The notes beneath the pieces are model-generated. The model saw only the letters and a program-made list of their open reading frames with translations. It was not told the DNA's origin and did no database searches. The translations under genes were made by a program, and so were the position numbers. From positions 2,604,001 to 2,668,000 of the forward strand of contig OY969794.1 in NCBI GenBank assembly GCA_963703175.1: a DNA stretch of 64,000 nucleotides, in the 5' to 3' direction. The stretch comes from VRUE01 sp963703175. Lineage in GTDB: Bacteria; Actinomycetota; Thermoleophilia; Solirubrobacterales; 70-9. Positions 51,507 to 59,819 of this stretch are shown here, piece by piece (positions within the stretch are counted from its first letter, which is position 1; every line of letters starts with the position of its first letter).

Positions 51507-53516
51507 TCAGCCCGTATACGGGTGGGTCGGGGTGGCTCCGTTGGGAGCCAAGAGGTCGAAGCCGTCCGGGAGGCGGAGATGGCCTGGCCCGGTGCCCGGC
51601 TCTCCCGTATGGCCGTACTGCCAGACGATCCCCCGGGTTCGCGGATCGATGATCACGACTCGGGCTCGGTAGTCGTCGTTGGCGGCGATCAAGCCGTTTG
51701 GCAGCCGCTCGGCGAGGCTCGGATGATTGAGCATCCGTGATCCGGAGGATGGGTGATAGGACCAGAGGATCTTCCCGGCGCGGTCGAATTCATAGATCCC
51801 ACCGGGACGCGTGTAGTCGGCGACTAGGTAGCGGTTCGGACCGAGCTGCTGGGGATCGGAGGGGTATGCGATAAGCAGGTGCACGGTCCAGACGAGCTTG
51901 CCGGAGGGCGTTATTTCATCGATATAGGAGCCATTCACCTCCGAGATCAGGAAGTTGCCGTCTGCCAGCGGCGTGTCGCCGTTCGGCGAGCCCAGAAAGC
52001 GGGGCGGTTCGTGGCTGCAGGACGTCGGGCTGCCGAAGTCCTGCAGGATCTTCTTCGCGTGGGAGATCAACAGCACGCGGCAGTTCTGGGCATCGGCCAC
52101 CGAGACCGTCCCGTCCTTCAGCAGGTAGGCATCGTCGGGCTCGTGCAGGTAGCCCGGTTCGGATCCAGTCACCCCAGGGTGGCCGTAGGACCAAAGCAGC
52201 TTCCCGGCCGGGAAGGAGAGCTGGACGATCCGCTCGTTTTGCTCCTCATTGGAGATGATCCCAGTGCCACCGTGGATGAAGAAGGCGTCATCGGGAAAGT
52301 AGAACCCTCCCGGGGGCGCCGGGTGGGCGCGCGAGGGAAAGTGCCAGAGGATGTGCTTCTGCGCATTGACGACGAGCAGCCTGTCGTTGCCGCGGTCGGC
52401 GATCAACAGCCGCCCGGAGAACGGAGGCTTCGCGGGGGCCGCCGCCGGTTTGGGCTTCGTCAGGCGTTTGGGGCTTAGGGCGATGACCGTTGCCAGCGGC
52501 GCTTCGTCGGAGCCCGTGCCGCCGATCAGGTAACCGGTGGACCCGATCACGGCTGCGCTGCCACCCGCGATCGGCCGGGGAAGCCTGCCGGCGGCCACGA
52601 CGTTCAGGTGCCCGGGTTCGAAGCGCCAGATCCGATCGGTTGGCGTGTCGCCTGCTTCGCCGCCAAGAACATAGATGTTCCCACCAAGGACGAGGGCGTT
52701 AGCGTGCGAGACCGCCTGGGGCAGATGGCCGACGACACGGGCGGTACCGGCCTTTGGGTTCACTTCTCGGATCGCGTCGCTGGCGGCGCCCCCGGCAGTC
52801 AAGCCGCCGAATGCAAAAATGCGACCGCCGAGCGCGGCCACCGCCAGGTAGCGGGCCGGAACCGGCAATTTCGCCACCTGGGTAAAGCTCGAGCCGTCCG
52901 GGGTCGCCAAGACGGAGTCGATCGGATTGGTCCCGTCGTAGCCACCGAGTACGTACGCGAACTTTCCCAACGTCACCGCGCTGAGGTCGGAGCGAGCCGT
53001 GGGCAGTGTGCCGATGTCTTCGGCGGTCGTTCCCGGGGTGACGGTGCCCCCCGGTGCCGCCAATGCCTGGACCGTGTCTGTGCTGGTTTCGGTGCCGCCG
53101 CCGAAGACGAGCACTCTGTTGCCGAGCATGGTTGCCGCCGCGTCATGCAGGGGAGCGGTGAGCGAACCCACATCGCGGAGATGGCCTCCCGTCGCGTCGA
53201 GCGCAAAGACACCGCTGACCGAGCTGCTCGAGGAGTCCAGGCCGCCGGCGATCAGTGGCCCATCCTTCGTAGCGACCACCGACTCACCCGAGATCGGGGC
53301 GGGGAGCGGGATAGGAGTGAGGTGCGTGGCCAGCGTTGTCGCCACGATCGCCTGCGTCGGATCGGACCCCGATGGCCCTCCACCTTTCGAGCCACCAACG
53401 GAAATCACGACCACCGCGATTGCCGCGACGATCCCGATCGGGAGGAGGAGGCGACGCTGTCGCTTCGCTCGTGAGAGCTTGGCTCGGCTTGATCGCTTGC
53501 GCCGATCAGCGATCAA
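51507..53516 (-). CDS. Membrane-anchored Kelch plus NHL/PQQ-like propeller protein
   Basis: The 669-residue protein has one N-terminal helix (LLLPIGIVAAIAVVVISVG), then Kelch-type repeats (FGGGTETST, VLGGYDGTN, AFGGLTAGG, VLGGEAGDT, LIGGTGSDE) at ~70-345, and a second propeller (~360-660) with LLIADRGNDRLLVVN, ILWHFPS, LWSYGHPGV and IVWQYGHTG blades. The second half resembles NHL/PQQ or arylsulfotransferase-like propellers. Start ATG at 53516 lies 3 nt after the ferric-reductase-like gene stop. The role is extracellular binding; catalytic residues are not evident. Confidence 0.78.
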   Translation of the reverse strand: MIADRRKRSSRAKLSRAKRQRRLLLPIGIVAAIAVVVISVGGSKGGGPSGSDPTQAIVATTLATHLTPIPLPAPISGESVVATKDGPLIAGGLDSSSSSVSGVFALDATGGHLRDVGSLTAPLHDAAATMLGNRVLVFGGGTETSTDTVQALAAPGGTVTPGTTAEDIGTLPTARSDLSAVTLGKFAYVLGGYDGTNPIDSVLATPDGSSFTQVAKLPVPARYLAVAALGGRIFAFGGLTAGGAASDAIREVNPKAGTARVVGHLPQAVSHANALVLGGNIYVLGGEAGDTPTDRIWRFEPGHLNVVAAGRLPRPIAGGSAAVIGSTGYLIGGTGSDEAPLATVIALSPKRLTKPKPAAAPAKPPFSGRLLIADRGNDRLLVVNAQKHILWHFPSRAHPAPPGGFYFPDDAFFIHGGTGIISNEEQNERIVQLSFPAGKLLWSYGHPGVTGSEPGYLHEPDDAYLLKDGTVSVADAQNCRVLLISHAKKILQDFGSPTSCSHEPPRFLGSPNGDTPLADGNFLISEVNGSYIDEITPSGKLVWTVHLLIAYPSDPQQLGPNRYLVADYTRPGGIYEFDRAGKILWSYHPSSGSRMLNHPSLAERLPNGLIAANDDYRARVVIIDPRTRGIVWQYGHTGEPGTGPGHLRLPDGFDLLAPNGATPTHPYTG

Positions 53517-53519
53517 CGG

Positions 53520-54083
53520 CTAAGCCGGCGTTCTCGCTGGGACAGCGACATCGGCGTCTCCAGCCCGCCCTAGCCAGCGCAGCGTGAGGAGAAGGGCTGC
53601 GGGGACGACGAGAGCGCCGCTTGCGGCCAAGAACCACAGCTCGCCCGCGTCACTGCCGGCTCCGATGGTGTGCCCGATGGCGAGCAGCCAAAAGACAGCG
53701 GTGAGCCGGTGGACGCGGCGCCAGCGCGCGGCGCCAATCCGATCGCGGAAATAGTAGGAGAGCCCTAGTGCAGCCAGGCCGTATCCGGCGACGATCCCGA
53801 TTCCGGTCCAGAGCGGGCGGTAGGGACCGACGAACGGAATCGCGATGCCCGCCAGGCCGGGGTTGAGGAAGGCGTCGCCGAGCAGGGAGACGCCGTGGAT
53901 CGCGACCATCGCCAGGGTGGTGAGCGAGAGGGCCTCGTGGATCGCGCGCAGATCCCGCTTGTTTGCGCCCTTGCGCTTCGAGCTCATCATCAGACCGACG
54001 GCGACGCTGGCGCTGGCCAGGAACAAGGCGGCTCCGCCGGCAGCCCGGCTGGTGATCCAGAACAGGTGCGGTGCGACATTCAC
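53520..54083 (-). CDS. Ferric-reductase-like transmembrane protein, intact
   Basis: GTG 54083 overlaps the ApbE stop (GTGA). The 187-residue protein has about five or six helices. Heme-type histidines are in AIHEALSLTTLAMVAIHGVSLLGD and in VHRLTAVFWLLAIGHTIGAGSDA. It probably shuttles electrons across the membrane through b hemes, like the ferric reductase and cytochrome b561 groups. It is the intact paralogue of the frameshifted 45256-45938 gene. Confidence 0.8.
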   Translation of the reverse strand: MNVAPHLFWITSRAAGGAALFLASASVAVGLMMSSKRKGANKRDLRAIHEALSLTTLAMVAIHGVSLLGDAFLNPGLAGIAIPFVGPYRPLWTGIGIVAGYGLAALGLSYYFRDRIGAARWRRVHRLTAVFWLLAIGHTIGAGSDAGELWFLAASGALVVPAALLLTLRWLGRAGDADVAVPARTPA

Positions 54084-55031
54084 GAGGCCACCGCCAACTG
54101 CCCCAGGGACCGCTCGGCGGCAACCACGTCGACGCTGCGGTCGTCGTGGATGACAACGCCGCCATGCGGCAGCCATTCGGCGGCATGCTCGGGCCCGGAG
54201 AGCAGCGCCGCCTTCGCGTAGACCTCGGCGAGCAGGGCCGAGGGGGCGAGGGCGGTCACCTGGACGACGCCGGTGAAGGCCGGCTCACCGCTGCGGGGGT
54301 CGAGGATGTGGTGGGCGGCGGCGCCATCGGCGCCGACCCAGCAGCGCCGGCCGATGCCGCTCGTCGCCACGGCGCCGTCCCGCAGCTCTCAGCTCATGCA
54401 CGGGGTCACCGCCGAACGGGTCGTCGACCCGCACCGTGCGCTCCTGGCCGGCGCAGCCGCCGATGCGGATGTCGCCGCAGCAGTCGACCGCGTAGGTCCG
54501 GTGTTCCCGCAGGGCGTCGCCGACGAGGTCGGCGACCAGCCCCTTGGCGATGCCGCCACTGTCGATTCGCACCCCCGGCGGCCGGATGATCGTGCCGACG
54601 CCTTCGTCGATCCCGATCGAGCGCCAGAGCCGGGACGGGTGCGGCTGGGCAGGCGCGCGCTGCGGGCGACTGGAGAGCGCCTCGGCGAGGGAAAAGGGCC
54701 CGGACCCTTCCAGCGAGCGCCGGTAGCCGGCGCGCTCGATGTTGTCGAGCAGGGTCGCGTCGACGAGGCCGCCGCTGCGCGAGCCAGCTGTCGCCACCGC
54801 CGCGGCAAGCTGGCGCAGCAGCAGGCTTGCCGGCACCTCGTCGCGGGGATCGCGGTTGAGGCGGGTCAGTTCGCTCTCCTCGCGGAAGCGCGAGAGCCGG
54901 CGGTGGGCGTCGAGCAGCTGCGAGCGTGCCTCGTCCGCTGCCACCTCGCCACTGCCGGTATCGGCGCCGCGGACGTGGACCGTCGCGGTGCCGCCGAAGC
55001 ATTCGAAGCTGCGGTGCGCTTCGCTGCTCAC
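54080..55031 (-). pseudogene. apbE: Second apbE, interrupted by one extra base
   Basis: The N-terminal two thirds (55031 to ~54390) contain SRFREESELTRLNRD, VRIDSGGIAKGLVADLVGD and YAVDCCGDIRIGG. The reading then shifts; the rest (VATSGIGRRCWVGADG, HHILDPRSGEPAF, SALLAEVYAKAALLSGPEH) continues in another frame to 54080. Removing one T from CTCTCAGCTC near 54389 (+ strand) restores the sequence VHELELRDGAVATSGI. A pseudogene or a sequence error. It is in the order acidic TM protein, ApbE, ferric-reductase-like, overlapping by 4 nt at each end. Confidence 0.8.
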
Positions 55032-55465
55032 GATTGGCTCGTCGTGACCGGGGCGGGTTCAGGTTCGGGTTCCGGTTCGACGAATTCCGGTTCCGGTTCG
55101 GCTTCGATGAGCTCTTCTTCAACCGGTTCGACTTCGGGTTCGACCGTTTCGGCTTCGCTCGTTTCTAGTTCTTCCTCGCCGCTGGACGGTTCCTCGGAGT
55201 CGGTGCTGTCGCCCGTTTCCGCCACGTTCGCCTTGGCCGGGTGCCGGTCGGCGCCGCCGTTTCGCTGGGCGACCGTCGAGGACGTGTCGCCGAGGACCGG
55301 ATCGTGGCCGGTCGCCATCTGCACGAAGACGATTCCCCACAGCAGTGCGAAGCAGACCAGCGAGATCGCGACGACGCGGCCTCGCAGTTCTCCCGCTTTC
55401 TCTCGCTGGGCGCGGAGGCGCCGCCGGGCCTCGCGCTTTCGTTCTTGCATTTCGAACTTATCCAT
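55028..55465 (-). CDS. TM protein with acidic tail ending PVTTSQS
   Basis: ATG 55465 (GAAGG upstream; GTG 55471 in frame). A basic coiled start (MQERKREARRRLRAQREK), one helix (VVAISLVCFALLWGIVFVQMATG), then a long Glu/Pro/Val-rich tail and the C-terminus PAPVTTSQS. The PVTT motif matches the repeats of the 47188 protein. The stop overlaps apbE-2. It may be the anchor or acceptor of locus 2 (inference). Confidence 0.65.
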   Translation of the reverse strand: MDKFEMQERKREARRRLRAQREKAGELRGRVVAISLVCFALLWGIVFVQMATGHDPVLGDTSSTVAQRNGGADRHPAKANVAETGDSTDSEEPSSGEEELETSEAETVEPEVEPVEEELIEAEPEPEFVEPEPEPEPAPVTTSQS

Positions 55466-55510
55466 GGCCACACCTTCGTCGGGGTGCGAAAACGGCCCCT
55501 AAACGGACGC

Positions 55511-55524
55511 TGAGAATGCTCTTA
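55511..55524. promoter_or_regulatory. Weak operator match
   Basis: TGAGAATGCTCTTA, about 10 of 14 positions of the palindrome, followed by GCCTTAG. It lies 46 nt upstream of the ATG at 55465. Weak alone, supported by the other sites. Confidence 0.3.
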
Positions 55525-55527
55525 GCC

Positions 55528-56130
55528 TTAGAACCACGGGCCGGCGGCGGAATAGGTGAGCAGCGCCAGCGCCGTGCCGGCGAGGATCGCCAGCCCGAGT
55601 GCCATCGTGCGACCCCCGGCGCCCGCCAGCCGAGCCTCGGGTGGCCCGTTCCGTCGCCAGTCGGGGAGCACCAGGGACGGGACCTCGAGCAGGTGCCCGA
55701 GAACGTGCAGCGTCATCAGCGCCACCCAGGCGATGAAGCTCAGCTTGTGGGCGAAGATCAGGGTGTTACTCGGCGGCCCCGCGACCAGCAGGGCGACGCC
55801 GGTGCCGAACAGGGCCAGGGTGGTGAGGACGACGCCGGGCGCGAGCACCCGCAGAGCGAGATTCGGGGGGCCCTTGCGGACGTAGGGCGGACTGCCGGTG
55901 TAGTAGCGGGCGAAGCGGTAGCCAGTGCTGGCGAGCTTCAGCAGCACCGGCGGGATCAGCAGCATGCCGATGAAGATGTGCGGGCCCAGCAGCGGGCCGA
56001 TGAATGGGATCGTCGCCCCCTCGGCGGCGAGTAGCACCAGCAGGGCCGCGGCGGCGGCGCCGGTCAGGCGGGCGTTGCCGGTGACTCCCGGGTTCGTCTG
56101 CACATCGTTGGACTGATACACGGGCGGCAT
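55528..56130 (-). CDS. Cytochrome b561-like membrane protein
   Basis: This 200-residue protein has four to five helices, with GPHIFIGMLLIPPVLLKLASTGYRF and FAHKLSFIAWVALMTLHVLGHLLE; the histidines (H in GPH, H in FAHK, H in TLHVLGH) suit b-heme binding. It probably exchanges electrons with quinones or an external partner. It lies between ApbE locus 2 and the two-component genes, and the exact operator palindrome is 38 nt upstream of its ATG. Confidence 0.72.
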   Translation of the reverse strand: MPPVYQSNDVQTNPGVTGNARLTGAAAAALLVLLAAEGATIPFIGPLLGPHIFIGMLLIPPVLLKLASTGYRFARYYTGSPPYVRKGPPNLALRVLAPGVVLTTLALFGTGVALLVAGPPSNTLIFAHKLSFIAWVALMTLHVLGHLLEVPSLVLPDWRRNGPPEARLAGAGGRTMALGLAILAGTALALLTYSAAGPWF

Positions 56131-56155
56131 GCTCGGTCCGCCGGCTTGAGAGCGC

Positions 56156-57310
56156 CTAAGCGTTGGCTGAGAGATCTCTCATCTTTGGGGCAGGGCGCGG
56201 GAGCTCAAAAGAGACCCGGGCGCCGCCCAAGGGCGAGTCATCGACCCAGATCCGGCCGCCGTGCAGCTCGACGATCGAGCGGGCGATGCCGAGGCCCAGG
56301 CCGCTGCCCCCGGAGGCGCGGTCGCGCGCCTGCTCGCTGCGGTGGAAGCGGTCGAAGACGCGCTCCCGCTGCTGGGGCGAAATGCCCGGCCCGTTGTCGT
56401 CAACCGACACCACCAGGCCGGCACCCTCGGCTCGCGCCGAGAGCACAACCCGTCCGCGCCCAGACCCGGCGTGGCGGGAGGCGTTGCTGAGCAGGTTGCG
56501 GACTACCTGGGCGATCAGGTCGGGATCGATGCGGACAGTCTCGTCGGGTAGCTCGCCGAGTTCGGTGACACCCTCGTGTCCACTCACGAGTCCGCTGAGG
56601 AAGGGGCCGAGCTCCACCTCGCGCAGTGCGGGGGCCACGCCCTCGTCGAGCCGAGCGAGGGCAAGGAGGTCATCGACGAGGCGCTCCACCCGCCGCATCT
56701 CCGTCAGCGTCATCGCCTCGACGCGATGTATCTCGGCGGCGCTCGGGCTCTCGCTGCGGGCCAGCACTTCCAGCTGGCCGCGGATCGCGGTGAGCGGGCT
56801 GCGCAGCTCGTGGGAAGCGTCGGAGACGAACTGGCGCTGCTGCGCGAAGGCCCGGTCGAGGCGGTCGAGCATGTGGTTGAACGCCTCCGCGAGCGTGCGC
56901 AGCTCCGCCGCTGCCGCCGGGCTCGGATCGAGACGGGGGGTAAGGTCGCCGGCGTCGACCTCTGCCGCAGTGGCGGCGAAGCGACGCAGCGGAGAGGCGG
57001 TCCGTGCCGCCAGCAGGTAACCGGCGAGCAGGGCCGCCGCCAGGCTCATCCCGCCGATCACGAGGAAGGTCTTCTCGACGTCGGACTGGGCGTCCGCGAT
57101 CGGCGAGATCGAGGAGCCCTCGCCCGACTCGCCCGCGGACGCCCCGGGCTTGCCCGACTCGAGTGCCTCCTCGCGCTTGATCACCGCCGACTCGTTCGAC
57201 ATCTGCGCCCGCACGGCGATGAAGACGACGGCGAAGGCGAGGACGACGATCGTCCCGATCGAGAGCGCCAGGCGGCCGCGCAGCCCCAACCTTCTCCAGG
57301 CGGAGCTCAC
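56156..57310 (-). CDS. Sensor histidine kinase
   Basis: GTG 57310 overlaps the regulator stop (GTGA). The 384-residue kinase has a first TM (LALSIGTIVVLAFAVVFIAV), a short extracytosolic part, a second TM (TFLVIGGMSLAAALLAGYLLA), HAMP, H box SDASHELRSPLTAIRG, N box VVRNLLSNASRHA and GSGLGLGIARSIVELHGG. It should phosphorylate the overlapping OmpR-type regulator. The sensor loop is small and Ser/Gly/Glu-rich. Confidence 0.92.
   Translation of the reverse strand: MSSAWRRLGLRGRLALSIGTIVVLAFAVVFIAVRAQMSNESAVIKREEALESGKPGASAGESGEGSSISPIADAQSDVEKTFLVIGGMSLAAALLAGYLLAARTASPLRRFAATAAEVDAGDLTPRLDPSPAAAAELRTLAEAFNHMLDRLDRAFAQQRQFVSDASHELRSPLTAIRGQLEVLARSESPSAAEIHRVEAMTLTEMRRVERLVDDLLALARLDEGVAPALREVELGPFLSGLVSGHEGVTELGELPDETVRIDPDLIAQVVRNLLSNASRHAGSGRGRVVLSARAEGAGLVVSVDDNGPGISPQQRERVFDRFHRSEQARDRASGGSGLGLGIARSIVELHGGRIWVDDSPLGGARVSFELPRPAPKMRDLSANA
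56168..56181. promoter_or_regulatory. Perfect palindrome TGAGAGATCTCTCA, copy 1
   Basis: A 14-bp perfect dyad inside the last codons of the kinase gene and 38 nt upstream of the cytochrome b561-like gene start. It is identical to the copy at 58030. Confidence 0.7.
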
Positions 57311-57981
57311 CGGCTCTCGCTCAACCGGTACCCGACCGAGCGCACGGTCTCAATCGGCAGCGGCGAGCCGGGCCGACCCAGCCTGCGCCGCAGATAGCCG
57401 ACGTAGACCTGCACCACATTGGTGCCCGGATCGTGGGCGTAGTCCCAGACCGCGGCAAGGATCTCATCGCGGCTGCAGACACGGCCGGCGTGCCGCATCA
57501 GGTATGCGAGCAGCTCCGACTCGCGGTCTGGTAGCCGGACCGCGTGACCATCTCGGGTCGCCTTCCGAGTGACCAGATCCAGCCGAACCCCGCCCGCCTC
57601 CAGAGTGGTTTCCGAGCCATCGCCCGACTCGCGCAGGCGGGCGCGGACACGGGCCAGGAGCTCGTCGAAGGCAAATGGCTTGGTGACGTAGTCGGTGGCT
57701 CCAAGGTCGAGCCCCTCGACCCGATCGGCGATCTCGGCCATCGCGGTCAAGAGGATCACCGGCAATGCCGGCTTCGAACGCCTGATCGCGGCCAGCACCT
57801 CGATCCCGTCGCGCCCGGGGAGCATCCGGTCGAGGATCACGAGATCGATGTCCGGGGCCAGCGCCTGCCGCTCCCCGGCGATGCCATCGGCCGCGACGCT
57901 CACGCCGTAACCCTCGGCTTTGAGCCCTCGCGCCAGGAAGTCGGCGATCCCTGTCTCGTCCTCGACGATGAGGATCTCCAT
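57307..57981 (-). CDS. OmpR-type response regulator
   Basis: ATG 57981 (MEILIVEDETGIADF). All receiver residues are present (DE, D in VILDRMLPG, T in ILLTAM, K in VTKPFAF). The winged helix has LPDRESELLAYLMRHAGRVCSRDEILAAVWDYAHDPGTNVVQVYVGYLRRRLG. It precedes its kinase. The exact palindrome 49 nt upstream suggests autoregulation. An upstream extension to 58044 is unlikely. Confidence 0.92.
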   Translation of the reverse strand: MEILIVEDETGIADFLARGLKAEGYGVSVAADGIAGERQALAPDIDLVILDRMLPGRDGIEVLAAIRRSKPALPVILLTAMAEIADRVEGLDLGATDYVTKPFAFDELLARVRARLRESGDGSETTLEAGGVRLDLVTRKATRDGHAVRLPDRESELLAYLMRHAGRVCSRDEILAAVWDYAHDPGTNVVQVYVGYLRRRLGRPGSPLPIETVRSVGYRLSESR

Positions 57982-58029
57982 CCTGCCGATGCTACGCGCT
58001 GGGACCCCATCGGATGCGAGGCAACGGGG

Positions 58030-58043
58030 TGAGAGATCTCTCA
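58030..58043. promoter_or_regulatory. Perfect palindrome TGAGAGATCTCTCA, copy 2
   Basis: Identical to 56168-56181. It sits in the 99-nt divergent region between the regulator gene and the DoxX-Rieske gene, with CCTTAGG 9 nt to its right, so it could control both directions. Confidence 0.7.
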
Positions 58044-58080
58044 CCTTGGCCTTAGGCGGTGCTTATCCGGCGCGGCGATT

Positions 58081-59298
58081 TTGGCCTCGATCAACGTGCC
58101 CGCCCTGACACCTGCCAAGGCGCTCTTCCCGCTCCGCCTCTTCCTCGGCCTGACGTTCGTCTACGCCGGAGTCCAGAAGCTCAGCGATCCGGGGTTTCTC
58201 CATGCCGGCGCGCCCACCTACATAGGCACCCAGCTGCACGGTTTCGCGAACGGCACGCCGGGCGGGTTCATCCTAACGACGTTTGCGACCCGCCACCCAG
58301 CACTTGCCGGCGTGGGGGTGGCGATCGCCGAGATCCTGATCGGGCTGCTGGTCACCGCCGGGCTCGTCACCAGAATAGCCGCCGCCTGCGGACTGGGGCT
58401 CAACCTGCTGTTGTTTCTCACCGCAAGCTGGCACACGACCCCTTACTTCCTCGGCCTGGACCTCGTCTTCACCTTTGCCTGGCTGCCCTTCGTGTTGGCG
58501 GGGGCGAGCGGGCAGCCTGCCCTCGACAACGTCGTCAGACGTCCCTCGGCGGCGATGGCGCGACGCACCCACCTACGTCCGATCGAGGGTGACGGCGATA
58601 TCCCTCCAGCCTCGACCCGGCGGGTGCTGTTGGCGGAGTTCGCTGGCATGGCGATCGCGATCGCAGGCATCTCGGCGCTGGCGAAGGGAGGCTATTCAGA
58701 GCCCCGCACGCTCGCCGCGGGTTCCGGCGGATCGGGTGCCCGTGGTGCCTCAAAGGCCGGTTCGGGTGGTAGCACCGCTGGTGGTGCTGAGGGCTCGCAG
58801 GCGTCAGCAGGTTCCTCTTCGATCCCCAGCGGGGTCGTCAAGCTCGGCCCCGCCCGGCGTCTACCGAGCGGCCAGGCGGCCACCTATAGCGATCCCGCCG
58901 ACGGCTCGCCGGACATCCTGATCCGCGAGTCCGATGGCAGCCTCAAGGCATTCAGCGCCGTCTGCACCCACGCAGGCTGCACGGTCGGCTACGAAGGCGG
59001 TGTCATCGTCTGCCCCTGCCATGGCGGCGAGTTCGATGCCGAAACCGGCGAAGTGATCGCCGGCCCGCCGCCGAGTGGCCTGGCGCCGAAGGGTGAAATG
59101 ACCTACGTTGATCCCCAGAGCGATCTCATCAAAGCAGTGCTTGCAAAGAAAGCGACTCAGCTCGCCACTGACGGGTTGGAGCAGCTGCTGAGCGAAGCAG
59201 AAGCTCATGGGCTTTCGCGGGACGAGGCCCTCGCGGTCATCGACCGAACTATCGGGGAGCTGCGAGAGCGCGACGAATATTTCCCAAAGACGGAGTGA
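58081..59298 (+). CDS. DoxX-like membrane / Rieske 2Fe-2S fusion protein
   Basis: TTG 58081. Residues ~10-150 are a four-helix DoxX/TQO-type domain (LFLGLTFVYAGVQKLSDPGFL, AEILIGLLVTAGLVTR). A further helix (RRVLLAEFAGMAIAIAGISALA) looks like a Rieske membrane anchor, then a Gly/Ser linker and a Rieske domain with both cluster motifs CTHAGC and CPCHGGEFD (~300-325). A helical C-terminal tail (~345-405) is extra. DoxX-type proteins are thiosulfate:quinone oxidoreductase-like; Rieske proteins take electrons from quinol. The fusion may couple a quinone site directly to a Rieske cluster. Because no other Rieske is seen here, it might also serve the split cytochrome b at 42-43.8 kb (inference). 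Confidence 0.85.
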   Translation: MASINVPALTPAKALFPLRLFLGLTFVYAGVQKLSDPGFLHAGAPTYIGTQLHGFANGTPGGFILTTFATRHPALAGVGVAIAEILIGLLVTAGLVTRIAAACGLGLNLLLFLTASWHTTPYFLGLDLVFTFAWLPFVLAGASGQPALDNVVRRPSAAMARRTHLRPIEGDGDIPPASTRRVLLAEFAGMAIAIAGISALAKGGYSEPRTLAAGSGGSGARGASKAGSGGSTAGGAEGSQASAGSSSIPSGVVKLGPARRLPSGQAATYSDPADGSPDILIRESDGSLKAFSAVCTHAGCTVGYEGGVIVCPCHGGEFDAETGEVIAGPPPSGLAPKGEMTYVDPQSDLIKAVLAKKATQLATDGLEQLLSEAEAHGLSRDEALAVIDRTIGELRERDEYFPKTE

Positions 59299-59319
59299 AG
59301 CGACGCTCAGCTCTGGCCC

Positions 59320-59547
59320 TCAGAGAAGCTTCAGAAACTCGGCACGATCCAAGCCGGAGGCGTTGACGATCTGGTTGAGCGTCCCCTTGGCCAGGTCTCG
59401 GCCGTGCATTGGGACGACGACCCGATGAGCGTGATCGGGATGCCGGAAGACGTGATGGCTCCCCTTGATCCGATCGAGCTTCCAGCCGCAGCGCTCCAGC
59501 GCGCGGACCGCTTGGCGCGGCGTGACGGCCGGGAGCCGCGGCGTCAC
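59320..59547 (-). CDS. hicA: HicA-type mRNA interferase toxin
   Basis: The 75-residue protein LPAVTPRQAVRALERCGWKLDRIKGSHHVFRHPDHAHRVVVPMHG has the HicA double-stranded RNA-binding-like fold with the catalytic His in GSHHV. It cleaves mRNA when free of HicB. GTG 59547 overlaps the hicB stop, so antitoxin is made first, the reverse of many hicAB operons but common in this subgroup. Confidence 0.9.
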   Translation of the reverse strand: MTPRLPAVTPRQAVRALERCGWKLDRIKGSHHVFRHPDHAHRVVVPMHGRDLAKGTLNQIVNASGLDRAEFLKLL

Positions 59548-59768
59548 GCGGCGACGGTGACTCGCTCGATCTCGACCGGCCCCGGGATTGGGTCGCCGTG
59601 CGCGACGAGCGATTCGATGTAGGCCTCGATCGCCTCGCGGATCATCGATAGGGCCTCTTCGCGGGTCTCGCCCTGGCTCGCGCAGCCGGGGAGGGCGGGG
59701 ACGGCCACGCTGAACCCACCCTCGGCCTCAGGCGTCAGCACGACCTCGTACTCGCGGGAAGTGGACAT
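59544..59768 (-). CDS. hicB: HicB-type antitoxin
   Basis: The 74-residue protein YEVVLTPEAEGGFSVAVPALPGCASQGETREEALSMIREAIEAYIESL is a typical HicB RNase-H-like domain, without the C-terminal DNA-binding extension of longer HicBs. It neutralises the HicA encoded downstream. The pair stands next to the second tRNA-fragment repeat. Confidence 0.9.
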   Translation of the reverse strand: MSTSREYEVVLTPEAEGGFSVAVPALPGCASQGETREEALSMIREAIEAYIESLVAHGDPIPGPVEIERVTVAA

Positions 59769-59819
59769 GGGTTCAGCTTACTTGCCTGGGGCAGCCGATT
59801 GCGGTTGCCGGCGCCAGTG

